Positions 1-9,699 of a stretch of DNA of 64,000 bases are shown here, one piece after another. This DNA is from Magnetococcales bacterium (lineage in GTDB: Bacteria; Pseudomonadota; Magnetococcia; Magnetococcales; JADFWU01): positions 1 through 64,000 of the forward strand of contig JADFWU010000016.1 of the NCBI GenBank assembly GCA_015234045.1, given 5' to 3'. Below the pieces are notes generated by a model. That model was not told the DNA's origin. It worked only from the letters and a program-made list of their open reading frames with translations, and did not search any database. Both the position numbers and the translations under genes were made by a program. Every line of letters begins with the position of its first letter. Within the stretch, counting starts at the first letter, position 1.

Positions 1-50
1 CTTGAATATCTATCTGATAAAGTCGTGTTTACACAGGCATGGAAGAAATC

Positions 51-260
51 TCACTTGTGAATCGGCAAAGACAATAGCATCTCTGGATGATAGGCCTTTG
101 ATCCTCGACCAGCATAGACAACCTTAATCCTTCTAAGGTCAAGTTGTTCCATAATCTCAACGACAAAACGAGCAAGATGATCGTCAGGTAGCCAATCATC
201 TACAGAGGGAGGCAAGAGAAATAGAGTCTCTCGATCATACTGCCGAAATGTGTCGCCCAT
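51..260 (-). pseudogene. Truncated IS1182-like (DUF772-type) transposase N-terminus
   Basis: 69-aa ORF with DRETLFLLPPSVDDWLPDDHLARFVVEIMEQLDL...YHPEMLLSL, typical of IS1182/IS5-type transposase N-termini; frame ends prematurely after LLSL. Confidence 0.75.
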
Positions 261-376
261 GAGAATCCACCATTACAGAGTTTTTTGCCGTCATGTAGTT
301 GCCGTCATGTAGAGTTTAACATTTTCTGTCCGGAAAGTCCGACAGTCTCCTAGCCCGAATATTTCATTAGAAAAGA

Positions 377-438
377 GGTAGAGTCTCTGAAAATCCTGTA
401 TAATCAGGATACTAAAAAAGAAAGAAGGAGACTCTACC
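377..438 (+). promoter_or_regulatory. Inverted repeat over the transposase ribosome-binding site
   Basis: ggtagagtctc (377-387) pairs perfectly with gagactctacc (428-438); inner atcctg/caggat also pair; the RBS aaggag overlaps the 3' arm, and the ATG is at 441. Confidence 0.55.
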
Positions 439-440
439 CA

Positions 441-1754
441 ATGACAGAATGTACACCACCAACGCTCAACTTTCCAGCGTGTAAACGGCGAGCAGTCCAG
501 GCTGAATTTTCCGGCGATGATATCACCAGTGATGGCGGTCTTCTTCTTATAAGACAGGCTGATCGCTTACATGGCTTATGCGAACGTGTCGCCGCTTCAC
601 TTCCTGATCAAAGAGATCAATCCCGAATAACCCACAAATTGATCGACCTCGTGCGCCAACGGATTTTCGGAATTGCGGCTGGATACGAGGATCTCAATGA
701 TCACGAAATGCTTCGCAAAGATCCTGCATTTCAAACGTCAGTGAATCGAGATACGGATCTGGCCAGCAGTGCCACCTTATGCCGTTTGGAGAATAGTGCA
801 ACCAGCGAAATATTCTGGAAAATCCAGAATATCATGGTGGACCATTTCATGGACTCTTTCACCAAGCCGCCCGATGAATTGATCCTTGATTTCGATGCGA
901 CAGATGATCCAGTTCACGGTCTCCAGGTTGGACGATTTTTTCATGGATATTATGACGAGTACTGCTTTCTGCCATTATACGTGTTTTGTGGCGATCAGTT
1001 ACTGGTCAGCTATCTGAGGACCAGTGGTCAGGATGGGGCCAAACATGCTGGTGCTATCCTGAGGTGGCTGGTGAACCGTTTTCGCCAGAAATGGCCCAAT
1101 GTCCGAATTATATTCCGTGCAGACAGTGGGTTCTGTAGAGCCAGATATCTGTCATGGTGTGAAAGAAATAGAGTGGACTATGTCATAGGGCTGACAAAGA
1201 ATCCGCGCTTGGAACGCTTGTCGGCTTTTCAGGAACGTATTGCTGAAGCAGTTTTCAATGCCACTGGCCGTGACTACAGATTAATCGATGAAATTGAATA
1301 TGGATCATGTAGTTGGAAACAAAGTCGGCGTGTAATCGTTCGTGCTCATCATTCGGCTAAAGGCAAAAATCCACGATTCGTGGTGACCAATTTGGAATAT
1401 GATCCGACAGTTATCTATGACGACATCTATTGCCAGCGCGGAGAAGCGGAAAATCGCATAAAAGAACAACAACTCTGCCTCTTTGCGGATAGAACGAGCT
1501 GTCACGATTGGTGGCCCAATCAGCTCCGTCTATTTTTTTCGAGCATCGCTTATATTTTGCTCGAAACAATTCGTCGCACGGCCCTTTATGGAACCAATCT
1601 GGCTCACGCTCGCTGTGACACTATCAGACTGAAGCTGATAAAAATCGGAGCTGTAATCCTTCGGAATACAAGAAGAGTCCGATTTCTCCTGTCCAGCGCC
1701 AATCCCAATAAGGAGCTGTTCTTTTTGGTGGCTCGGCGTCTTGCCAGCCGATAA
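441..1754 (+). CDS. IS1380-family transposase
   Basis: 437 aa, DDE transposase with ...LILDFDATDDPVHGLQ..., IIFRADSGFCR, CQRGEAENRIKEQQ motifs. Confidence 0.93.
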   Translation: MTECTPPTLNFPACKRRAVQAEFSGDDITSDGGLLLIRQADRLHGLCERVAASLPDQRDQSRITHKLIDLVRQRIFGIAAGYEDLNDHEMLRKDPAFQTSVNRDTDLASSATLCRLENSATSEIFWKIQNIMVDHFMDSFTKPPDELILDFDATDDPVHGLQVGRFFHGYYDEYCFLPLYVFCGDQLLVSYLRTSGQDGAKHAGAILRWLVNRFRQKWPNVRIIFRADSGFCRARYLSWCERNRVDYVIGLTKNPRLERLSAFQERIAEAVFNATGRDYRLIDEIEYGSCSWKQSRRVIVRAHHSAKGKNPRFVVTNLEYDPTVIYDDIYCQRGEAENRIKEQQLCLFADRTSCHDWWPNQLRLFFSSIAYILLETIRRTALYGTNLAHARCDTIRLKLIKIGAVILRNTRRVRFLLSSANPNKELFFLVARRLASR

Positions 1755-1961
1755 GGGGCGAAGGTGCTGTCCCCGGCACCGGAAAATCATGGGGGAAATG
1801 GGGAAGTATGTCCAAAATCAGAAAAAAGCATCTGTTTCATTGAACATGAGCAAGAAATTACAGCTATTCGCCCTCATCAGTGGACTTTTTGAGAGGTGAA
1901 TCATGTTGATGAAATATGCGGGCTAGCGGGATAGGCAAATAGAACGGAGAGAGAATAGACT

Positions 1962-2030
1962 TAGGAGTTACGCAATTGCCGGTTGAAGCGAGAATGGCGG
2001 GTACAAAATTCATTCAACTGCGTAACCCCT
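1962..2030. repeat. MITE-like repeat, GGAGTTACGCA(G/A)TTG family
   Basis: taggagttacgcaattg ... caactgcgtaacccct inverted ends. Confidence 0.6.
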
Positions 2031-2068
2031 GATACTTTGAGTGAAACGGATTTGAAACAATCGGTTCA

Positions 2069-3205
2069 CTATTTCTGTCCCCAAAGCAGGGTCTTAACGC
2101 TACTGATATGAACACCTTCTGGAAATTCAGTAGCATAGCGTACCAGAAAAGCCTTGCTGCGCTCTTCTTCATTCATGGCATTCATGACCATAGCCATCTG
2201 GAACAGCGCGGATTCATATTTGGGCGTGTCTTTGAAGTCTCTCATGATGCGTTGCAGATAGAGAAACGCGCTTTTAGGATCATTGCGGAAACGGGCGTGG
2301 ATATTGGCCACATGTAAGAGGGTTTCACTCTTCACATTGTCCAAATAGCTGAGATTATGGGCAATTAGCAGAGCGGTTTCAGCATCTTCATAGCGTTTTT
2401 GGTCGGTTAACAGGCTGGCATAGCTGATATACCAGCGGCTTAGGATCTCCCGAAACGCCTCACGGGCCTTGATATCAGCAGGCACATCACTGTCGGTAAA
2501 GGTCTGAAGTTTGGTGCGAATCTCTTCAAGCCCAGGATTCTCTTTCAGACTCACCGGCACCATGGGCATGCGTCCTCGGGTGTTGGCAGTCATCTCACCT
2601 GGACCAAGCAAAACCCCCTCACCGGATTGTTCACCTTCATTAACGTGAACACCGCCTTCAATCTGAATGACCGTGGTGGTACCAAACACGGCATTGACCA
2701 AAAATTCAGTGCCGCGCACACCGATAATCGCCGTTGGTGTGCGTAACTGAAACGCCTGTTTATCCTTTTGAGCAGCAACAAACGCCCGCACAACGCCTTC
2801 AAACACATGGGCGGAAAAAGCCCTCTGAGACGCATCATTTACCGCATCATCATTTACCGCAGCATTTTTGGCAGCATCCACCGCCAGATTCAAGCGCGTT
2901 GCCTCACCCAGCGCTAAAAGTGAGTGATCATAAAATTCCAGCGTTGCCTTACCATCATCCTTGGTCTCTACCCGACTACCCGCTTTCAGCACCATACCCA
3001 CCGTCGCCTCTTGCCACTCCGGCTGATCCAGAGGACGCACATGCACTTGCCCCATCACCTTGATGATGGTCGCTCCCTCTGGGATGCCTCCCTCTTTCAG
3101 TGCCTCTTCGGCATACGACCGCGTTACACCAAACAGGATACCCAGACAGAGTACAGCGCGTATCACTTGCTTCCAGGGTGTGACTGTAGCCATCACGACG
3201 ATCAC
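2069..3205 (-). CDS. FecR-domain protein with C-terminal TPR-like region, secreted
   Basis: Signal-like N-terminus; IIKVMGQVHVRP..., GSRVETKDDGKATLEFYDHSLLALGEATRL, TPTAIIGVRGTEFLV match the FecR domain; helical repeats at C-terminus. Confidence 0.8.
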   Translation of the reverse strand: MIVVMATVTPWKQVIRAVLCLGILFGVTRSYAEEALKEGGIPEGATIIKVMGQVHVRPLDQPEWQEATVGMVLKAGSRVETKDDGKATLEFYDHSLLALGEATRLNLAVDAAKNAAVNDDAVNDASQRAFSAHVFEGVVRAFVAAQKDKQAFQLRTPTAIIGVRGTEFLVNAVFGTTTVIQIEGGVHVNEGEQSGEGVLLGPGEMTANTRGRMPMVPVSLKENPGLEEIRTKLQTFTDSDVPADIKAREAFREILSRWYISYASLLTDQKRYEDAETALLIAHNLSYLDNVKSETLLHVANIHARFRNDPKSAFLYLQRIMRDFKDTPKYESALFQMAMVMNAMNEEERSKAFLVRYATEFPEGVHISSVKTLLWGQK

Positions 3206-3220
3206 TTCTCCGAATTATTT

Positions 3221-3292
3221 AAGGTATTACGCAGTTGAGTGACGGGTACACGCTTTGACACCTGTTACAATCGACAATTGCATAACGCCTAC
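3221..3292. repeat. MITE-like repeat, same family, diverged
   Basis: aaggtattacgcagttgag ... cgacaattgcataacgcct. Confidence 0.5.
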
Positions 3293-4275
3293 TCCGAAAT
3301 TTTATACTGTTTCAGTGCGTCAGGCAGATTTTCAACGCTATTCCAATCAAGATCCAATTTCTGAAGTGTTTTGGCAAGTGTTGCGAATTTTTCCGGTAAG
3401 TGAGTCATTGGGTTACGATCCAGTCGCAACTCGGTTAAATGACTCAAATCTGCGAGCTCTACTGGTACTTCAGACAGTTTATTATCGTCCAAACGCAGTT
3501 CCGTCAAATGAACCAACTGGCCCAATGCGGCCGGCACACTCTTGAGATTATTTTTTTGAACCCGAAGCGCAGCCAAATTGACCAATGAGCCAATCTGCTC
3601 AGGCAATGTCTCTAATTTATTTCCATAAAGACGCAACGAAACCAGCTGTGTGAGTTGGCCGATTTCCGCTGGCAAGGTTTCGATATCATTCTTAAACAGC
3701 GACAACTCACTGAGATGACTGAGCAAACCGATCTCTTTAGGCAGTTCTGTCAAGTCGTTATCAAACAACATCAAGCGCGATAACTGTGTCATACCGCCAA
3801 TCTCAGCAGGCAGATATTCCAACTTATTATCATAGAGATGCAATTCAACAAGCCGCGTAAGCCGGCCAATTTCCTTGGGTAGAAATTCCAGCTTGTTCTT
3901 AAAGCACCGAAAAGAAACCAGTTGCGTTAACTGACCAATTGTAGCGGGCAGCATTTCGATTTTATTATCACTGAGATTCAAACGCTTAAGTGCCGTAAGC
4001 TGACCGATCTGCTCTGGAATTTCTTCGATACGGTTCCCACCCAGATCAAGCTCTTTAAGCTTGGTGAGTTGACACACCCACTTTGGAATTTTTTTCAGCC
4101 GACAGCCGCGCAGGGACAAGCGCTCAAGATTGACAGCCTGCTCCATATCCGGCAGATCTTCCAGCTTTTTCCCTTCAAAAGAGACCGCGACCAACATACC
4201 CGGCGATTGAGAGGACTCTCCTTTACCTAACCGAAAAGCGAAGCTAAACGCTTCTTTCTTAATAAAATCAATCAC
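3289..4275 (-). CDS. Leucine-rich-repeat protein
   Basis: Regular ~23-aa LRRs (LPAEIGQLTQLVSLRLYGNKLET...); no signal peptide apparent. Confidence 0.85.
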   Translation of the reverse strand: MIDFIKKEAFSFAFRLGKGESSQSPGMLVAVSFEGKKLEDLPDMEQAVNLERLSLRGCRLKKIPKWVCQLTKLKELDLGGNRIEEIPEQIGQLTALKRLNLSDNKIEMLPATIGQLTQLVSFRCFKNKLEFLPKEIGRLTRLVELHLYDNKLEYLPAEIGGMTQLSRLMLFDNDLTELPKEIGLLSHLSELSLFKNDIETLPAEIGQLTQLVSLRLYGNKLETLPEQIGSLVNLAALRVQKNNLKSVPAALGQLVHLTELRLDDNKLSEVPVELADLSHLTELRLDRNPMTHLPEKFATLAKTLQKLDLDWNSVENLPDALKQYKISE

Positions 4276-4309
4276 AGCTTCCCCCCTGAGTCCCGCACTA
4301 ATTCTGCAT

Positions 4310-4867
4310 TCAACGCCGTTTTGAGAAAAGCCCTTTTATGGAAAAACGGAAACCACGTGACTCTTGTTCTTCATCGTCCGCCTGATCCATAAAAAGCGCT
4401 TGGACAGCGGGTTGAACACGCTCAGCCAGGTCTTCCGTCATCTGCTGGTCTCTGGCATCAAAGCCAGTATCACCTTGTTTATTCAGTAGCTGAACAACGC
4501 CGGCCACGCCACGACCAGATGCCTTGATCGGCACACACAAAATATTATGGGTCTGAAAACCAGTCATATCATCCACATCCCGATGCACGCCATCCCGCTC
4601 TCCGGCCTGCTCCAGGATACGCACCTGCCCTGTTACCACCACCTCACCGACGATGGAACGACTGACTGGGATATCCAATCCATCCTGTTCCAGACCGGTG
4701 CCCGCGATCAGAGAGACCCGTTGCATCTGAGGATCGTGCAGAAAAATACTACACCGCTCAACATTTAACTGTTCGGGAGCCTGTTCGACAAAATCAGCCA
4801 GAAATGCCCTGTGATCTTCAGTGCGGTTATACGCTCCTTCCAATACATCCATCCAGGCCTGTGACAT
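4310..4867 (-). CDS. GAF-domain protein
   Basis: LNVERCSIFLHDPQMQRVSLIAGTGLEQDGLDIPVSRSIVGEVVVTGQ...NILCVPIKASGRGVAGVVQLLNK. Confidence 0.8.
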   Translation of the reverse strand: MSQAWMDVLEGAYNRTEDHRAFLADFVEQAPEQLNVERCSIFLHDPQMQRVSLIAGTGLEQDGLDIPVSRSIVGEVVVTGQVRILEQAGERDGVHRDVDDMTGFQTHNILCVPIKASGRGVAGVVQLLNKQGDTGFDARDQQMTEDLAERVQPAVQALFMDQADDEEQESRGFRFSIKGLFSKRR

Positions 4868-4975
4868 AACGATCCTTTCACGGTCATATCCTATTGATAT
4901 TAATCTATAACCAAGCTAAAAATACATATAATAGCATGAAACAATACTACGTCATATTCTAAATCAGACTTATTT

Positions 4976-5023
4976 CCAAAGCCGTCTGTCAGGGTACAAA
5001 ATTCATTCGACTGCATAACTTCC
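4976..5023. repeat. Partial MITE-like repeat
   Basis: aaagccgtctg...gggtacaaaattcattcgactgcataac shares segments with copies at 1962-2030 and 8573-8720. Confidence 0.45.
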
Positions 5024-5204
5024 AAGGGTATAGTATTTTATTATTGGATTCAATTTCCTGAATTTTTTCTGAACAGCACCCCTTTTGATTCGATAAAATT
5101 GGGAATCAATGATGAAATTACCCGGATTTGGGGTTATTCAGCCCTGTCCATATATGGTATAAATTTGGAGTTTTACACTCACATCCGTTTCGGAGCCAGA
5201 CAAT

Positions 5205-5594
5205 ATGGAGAACCTCCCCGACCTCGACCGTCTTAAATTCAATCAAGATGGTCTGATTCCCGCGATTGCCCAACAACATGATACAGGCGACATTCTCATG
5301 ATGGCCTGGATGAATCGGGATTCATTGGCAGAAACCCTGAAATCAGGCGTTGCCTGCTACTGGTCGCGCTCTCGGCAGAAATTTTGGAAAAAAGGCGAAT
5401 CCTCCGGCCATACCCAACAAGTTAAATCACTCAGAACCGATTGCGATTGCGATACGATCCTGCTCTTGGTGGATCAAGTGGGCGGAATTGCCTGTCATAC
5501 TGGTCGCGGAAACTGCTTTTTCCTGGAAGCGGCTGAAGGCGAATGGAAAGAGATCCATGCGCCCATCAAGGATCCCAAAGAGATTTATAAATGA
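5205..5594 (+). CDS. hisI: Phosphoribosyl-AMP cyclohydrolase
   Basis: 129 aa; [68 protein letters not shown]. Confidence 0.95.
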   Translation: MENLPDLDRLKFNQDGLIPAIAQQHDTGDILMMAWMNRDSLAETLKSGVACYWSRSRQKFWKKGESSGHTQQVKSLRTDCDCDTILLLVDQVGGIACHTGRGNCFFLEAAEGEWKEIHAPIKDPKEIYK

Positions 5595-6331
5595 CTCAGA
5601 GAAATGGACCCGAGGTTCTGACAAAGTTATTTGCTTTGCTTCAAGAACGTCGCCAGGCTGATCCTAAGTCATCCTATACGGCAACCCTGCTCAACAAGGG
5701 CCTGAATGCCATATTGGATAAAGTTGCCGAAGAGTCTGAAGAGACTATTGAGGCGGCCCGATCCGGCCAATCCAACGAGATTGTTCATGAATCTGCTGAC
5801 CTCATATACCATTTACTGGTAATGCTGGTTCAACAGGATATTGCACTGGAGCGCGTCCTGGGCGAGTTGGGTCGTCGCCTGGGACGCTCCGGTCATTTGC
5901 GCCATGATGCGCCGGTGACACCCAGCAATCGATCCAACATGCGCCATCATCACTGCCACTATTTGACCCTGCATTTCAACAATGGTCAGATCGTTACCGG
6001 CACTACTCAGGATATCAGTCTCACTGGTTTAATGCTGTCCGTTAACGAGGACACGCCTTTGGATGACCTGTTGGGCGAAACCGGCACCTTTGACCTTACG
6101 CCTGCGCGCACGACAACACACGCCGCCGCCCGAAATATCCAATACAATCCACTGCCAACGCTGCCGGAACTGGCTAACCTGCCAGATAATCCACTCAATC
6201 AGGCGGTAAACAGCTTCCGGTTCACTTTTGAGATTGTACGTGTCACACCGGCTGGATTAGGCTTGCATATTATAGATGGTAGCGGGCTGTTTGGATTTAC
6301 TTTTTCGACTGTTTTTAAAGAGATATTTTAA
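5591..6331 (+). CDS. hisE: Phosphoribosyl-ATP pyrophosphatase (HisE) fused to a C-terminal PilZ-like domain
   Basis: N-terminus ...[29 protein letters not shown]...[13 protein letters not shown] matches HisE; C-terminal ~140 aa with [16 protein letters not shown]...[14 protein letters not shown] (PilZ-like R-rich and DxSxxG motifs); overlaps hisI by 4 bp. Confidence 0.8.
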   Translation: MTQRNGPEVLTKLFALLQERRQADPKSSYTATLLNKGLNAILDKVAEESEETIEAARSGQSNEIVHESADLIYHLLVMLVQQDIALERVLGELGRRLGRSGHLRHDAPVTPSNRSNMRHHHCHYLTLHFNNGQIVTGTTQDISLTGLMLSVNEDTPLDDLLGETGTFDLTPARTTTHAAARNIQYNPLPTLPELANLPDNPLNQAVNSFRFTFEIVRVTPAGLGLHIIDGSGLFGFTFSTVFKEIF

Positions 6332-6363
6332 ATATCCACGCATCGTTCAGAGTGAGGTGACAC

Positions 6364-6714
6364 ATGTCTGACAACTGCCTGTTCTGCAAAATCATCAACG
6401 GCACCATTCCCGCCGACATCGTCTACCAAGATGATACCGTACTCGCTTTTAAAGATATTAATCCACAAGCCCCTGTCCATATCCTGGTGATTCCCAAACG
6501 CCATATTGCCACCCTGGATGATCTGACCGAAGCAGACCGAGCGGATATCGGCCACCTGATGGAACGCCTCGCCCATGTCGCCCGTGCAGCAGGCGTGGCT
6601 GAAAAAGGCTATCGCACCATCATCAATACCCGTGCCCATGGCGGACAGGAAGTATTTCATATCCATGCCCATATTCTGGGCGGAAAACCCATCGGACCCA
6701 TGGTGGCACGCTGA
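6364..6714 (+). CDS. hinT: HIT-family (HinT-like) purine nucleoside phosphoramidase
   Basis: CLFCKIINGTIPADIVYQDD...FKDINPQAPVHILVIPKRH...HIHAHILGGKP (HxHxH). Confidence 0.93.
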   Translation: MSDNCLFCKIINGTIPADIVYQDDTVLAFKDINPQAPVHILVIPKRHIATLDDLTEADRADIGHLMERLAHVARAAGVAEKGYRTIINTRAHGGQEVFHIHAHILGGKPIGPMVAR

Positions 6715-7116
6715 GCGATTCGATCCTGTCAAACAGCCAGCATGGCACCCTAAAACTGTCAATAACCAAACTTAATGATGGCGTTATTTGGGGCCTGAGA
6801 TAACAGCCTCATCACCTTCCCGGTGGGCATTGCGGCGGCAACTGTTATGATGGGCATTCCGGCACATATTTTATCACTACATTGATTTCAAACGCATTAA
6901 ATTGTTTAATAAGGCGTTGACTATTGCGGATGTAGTGATGAGTCTACTGCTCGTTATGGCAGATAATTAATGACCGGACCACATTTTGCATGCTTCCTCA
7001 TTGTTGGAACGACATCACTTTCCTTATGCTAAAGTGGCTTGGGACAGGGTGATATTGTCGCTCTATCTGGCACTTATATAGTGGGATCACCCCATCAACT
7101 AGGAATCGTCGTTATC

Positions 7117-8538
7117 ATGGCTAACACAGGTTTTGCACAGCGGGAAGTCAACATCAAAGATGCCTTTAAAGTCGCTGCCCAACAACACATCAAAGGCGAA
7201 CTTGATCTTGCAGAAACCAACTACAACGCCATTCTCAAAACCCAGCCAGACTACGCCCTAGCCATTCACAACCTCGGCCTGATCGCATACCAACGCGGTG
7301 ATGTGGAAACGGCCATGGATAAATACCGTGAGTCCCTCAAGCTATTGCCAACCCATGCAGATGCCTACAACAATCTCGGCGTGGCCTACCAAAGTCTTGG
7401 TCAACTGGATGAGGCAATGGGCTGCTATCAAAAAGCGGTCAAACTGAAACCAACCTATGCCCAAGCCATTCGACATCTGGCTCTATATTGCAAACAATAT
7501 CCGTTTGAAGATGGAGAGATTGACCGGATTAAAAAGCTGATCACCAATCGGGAAGTACCAGAACTCGATGCCATGCACCTGCATTTTGCCTTGGGCCATA
7601 CGTTGGATTTTCGTGGTGACTATGACGATGCGTTCAAACATTTCAAACAGGGCAATGATATCCACGGTCGCACCATGAAGTTTGACTTCAACCGCAGCCG
7701 GTATTATGTGGAACACATCAAGAAAACATTCACAAAAGAATACTTTGAAAAACGCGCTCACTGGGGTCTGAAGTCAGATCTGCCAGTATTTATCATTGGC
7801 ATGCCGCGCTCTGGCACCTCTTTGGTAGAACAGATACTCGCCAGCCATGATGATGCCTATGGTGCCGGTGAATTACGTGATATCCGCCAGATGGTCGCTT
7901 CCCTGCGTGACAAGTTAGGCGGCAAGAATCAATATCCACAAAATCTCCGCGATGCCGACATGACTGCATTGATGAGCATGGGCAGTCAATACCTTGAAAG
8001 AGTGGTGCAACTACCGGAGGAGAAGGTACTGCGAATCTCTGACAAAATGCCGTTCAATTTTATGCATCTTGGCCTTATTGCGGTCATGTTTCCCAACTGT
8101 AAGATCATCCGATGTGGTCGTCATCCGCTGGACACCTGTTTATCCAACTATTTTCAGTTCTTTCCAGAAGGAAACCAGTTCTCCTACGACCTGCACAACA
8201 TCGGATTTTACCACCGCCAATACGAAGAATTGACTGAGCATTGGGCTGAAGTGCTACCTGTTGAAATTCTTGATGTTAATTACGAAGATGTCGTAGCCAA
8301 TCCCAAGCAAGAAGTGAAGCGCATGCTCAAGCATGTTGATCTGCCTTGGAGTGATGATTGTCTGGCGTTTCATAAGAAAAAACGCAGCGTGCGTACCGCC
8401 AGTGCGGTTCAGGTACGCCAACCGCTTTATAATCGTTCTGTGGCACGTTGGGAGAAGTACCGCAAGTATGTTGATCCTATTATTGATGGACTGGGATGGG
8501 ACAAGAAAGATCTCAAGAAATATGGCTTGGAAGAGTAA
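7117..8538 (+). CDS. TPR-repeat sulfotransferase-family protein
   Basis: N-terminal TPRs (AIHNLGLIAYQRGDVETAMDKYRESLKLLPTHADAYNNLGVAYQSLG); FIIGMPRSGTSLVEQILASH PAPS-binding-like loop and IIRCGRHPLDTCLSNYFQ; likely start at internal ATG 7117. Confidence 0.88.
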   Translation: MANTGFAQREVNIKDAFKVAAQQHIKGELDLAETNYNAILKTQPDYALAIHNLGLIAYQRGDVETAMDKYRESLKLLPTHADAYNNLGVAYQSLGQLDEAMGCYQKAVKLKPTYAQAIRHLALYCKQYPFEDGEIDRIKKLITNREVPELDAMHLHFALGHTLDFRGDYDDAFKHFKQGNDIHGRTMKFDFNRSRYYVEHIKKTFTKEYFEKRAHWGLKSDLPVFIIGMPRSGTSLVEQILASHDDAYGAGELRDIRQMVASLRDKLGGKNQYPQNLRDADMTALMSMGSQYLERVVQLPEEKVLRISDKMPFNFMHLGLIAVMFPNCKIIRCGRHPLDTCLSNYFQFFPEGNQFSYDLHNIGFYHRQYEELTEHWAEVLPVEILDVNYEDVVANPKQEVKRMLKHVDLPWSDDCLAFHKKKRSVRTASAVQVRQPLYNRSVARWEKYRKYVDPIIDGLGWDKKDLKKYGLEE

Positions 8539-8604
8539 AATCGCACAAGCTATTGATGGCACAAACTTAATAGGAAAGCCGTCTGCGCCTGGCTGGGTAC
8601 ATTT

Positions 8605-8720
8605 TAGGAGTTACGCAGTTGAAATTGAGATCGTAGTGAATTCAATGAGTTGCATATTTACTCTGTTTTTCATGATCTATGCAAAATCAATCAGCTAGAC
8701 TTTCAACTGCGTAACTCCTA
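8605..8720. repeat. MITE-like element with perfect 20-bp terminal inverted repeats
   Basis: taggagttacgcagttgaaa (8605-8624) and tttcaactgcgtaactccta (8701-8720). Confidence 0.75.
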
Positions 8721-8798
8721 TTGATATCAAAACCGGCATCGTTCGAGAAGCTGTTCGCCTTTATTTGGCAAAGCCGTTTTGTGTCTTGCCGATAGAGG

Positions 8799-8840
8799 CA
8801 ACTGCGTAACTCCTACATGTTGATGAAATATGCGGGCTAG
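8799..8840. repeat. Half MITE end joined to a solo IS1380 inverted repeat
   Basis: caactgcgtaactccta (8799-8815) followed directly by catgttgatgaaatatgcgggctag (8816-8840), identical to 1902-1926. Confidence 0.75.
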
Positions 8841-8883
8841 ATGGCCATTTCATACTAAATTGAATTGAGGTGAATAATTTTCC

Positions 8884-9546
8884 ATGGCCCTTGAGCAGGA
8901 GATCAAGCTCACCCCCACAGATCCGGCTGTTTTAGATCAGTTGGCCGATGATCCGTTGATTCTGTCTCGACTATCCGACAAAAAATTAATCCCTGAACAA
9001 GTCACAACCACCTATCTGGACACACCAGATCATGCCCTATTAAAAAACCGCTTGGCCTTTCGTGTGCGCCAGACAGGTAACCAATGGTCCGCAGGATTCA
9101 AGGGCAATGGTGCCATTGATGGCGGCGTTTTGCGTCTTGATGAATGGGAAACGCCGATTTCGCGGGAAATTACCTGTTTGAATGATCTGCCAGAAGGTCC
9201 GGTGCGGAAGCAGATTCCAGCGGGCATCAATCCAGTCACGCCACTGGTTCCCTTAATGGTAACCGACATCCGCCGCCATCATGGGCTCTTGATACTTCCG
9301 GGAGAGACCACTCAACCGTCAACACAAGTGGAATTGGCATTGGATCACGGTGAAATTCGTGCTAACAATGCGGTCAAAATGCTTGCAGAAGTTGAGTTGG
9401 AACTGCACTCTGGAGATTGGTCATCGCTTGTTGCTTTTGCGGACTTATTGACCAAACACTATCCTTTGACCGCTTCGGTGCATTCAAAGTTCGCCTGGGG
9501 GTTGACCCTGTTCGACCCGGAAGACACCTGTTTCAGTGCCTTATGA
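8884..9546 (+). CDS. CYTH-domain protein (inorganic triphosphatase-like)
   Basis: MALEQEIKL start (ExExK), TTYLDTPDHALLKNRLAFRVRQTG, VELALDHGEI, AEVELELHSG, HSKFAWGL. Confidence 0.88.
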   Translation: MALEQEIKLTPTDPAVLDQLADDPLILSRLSDKKLIPEQVTTTYLDTPDHALLKNRLAFRVRQTGNQWSAGFKGNGAIDGGVLRLDEWETPISREITCLNDLPEGPVRKQIPAGINPVTPLVPLMVTDIRRHHGLLILPGETTQPSTQVELALDHGEIRANNAVKMLAEVELELHSGDWSSLVAFADLLTKHYPLTASVHSKFAWGLTLFDPEDTCFSAL

Positions 9547-9699
9547 AGTGAACCGTTTCATCATTTATGGTAAGATGGATGACAACATTCAAACAAACTC
9601 TTTGAGTAGAAAAATAGGCCTCTACCCACACATCGAGAGCGTACCCTGAGTGGTTATCTCGAACCAGCAGAGTGATATCTTCGCCTGAGGAATTTATTT

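Larger units (their letters stand above)
350..1926 (+). mobile_element. IS1380-family insertion sequence with imperfect terminal inverted repeats
   Basis: ctagcccgaatatttcatta (350-369) is the near-perfect reverse complement of tgatgaaatatgcgggctag (1907-1926), flanking a full-length transposase ORF; no clear target-site duplication seen. Confidence 0.82.

Noticed and set aside
3289-4275. Regular 69-bp periodicity as a CRISPR-like or minisatellite array
   Set aside because: Fully explained by 23-aa leucine-rich repeats in the CDS.
6873-6939. Integron attC site
   Set aside because: Palindromic, but the conserved RYYYAAC/GTTRRRY core sites are not present at the ends and no integrase is seen.
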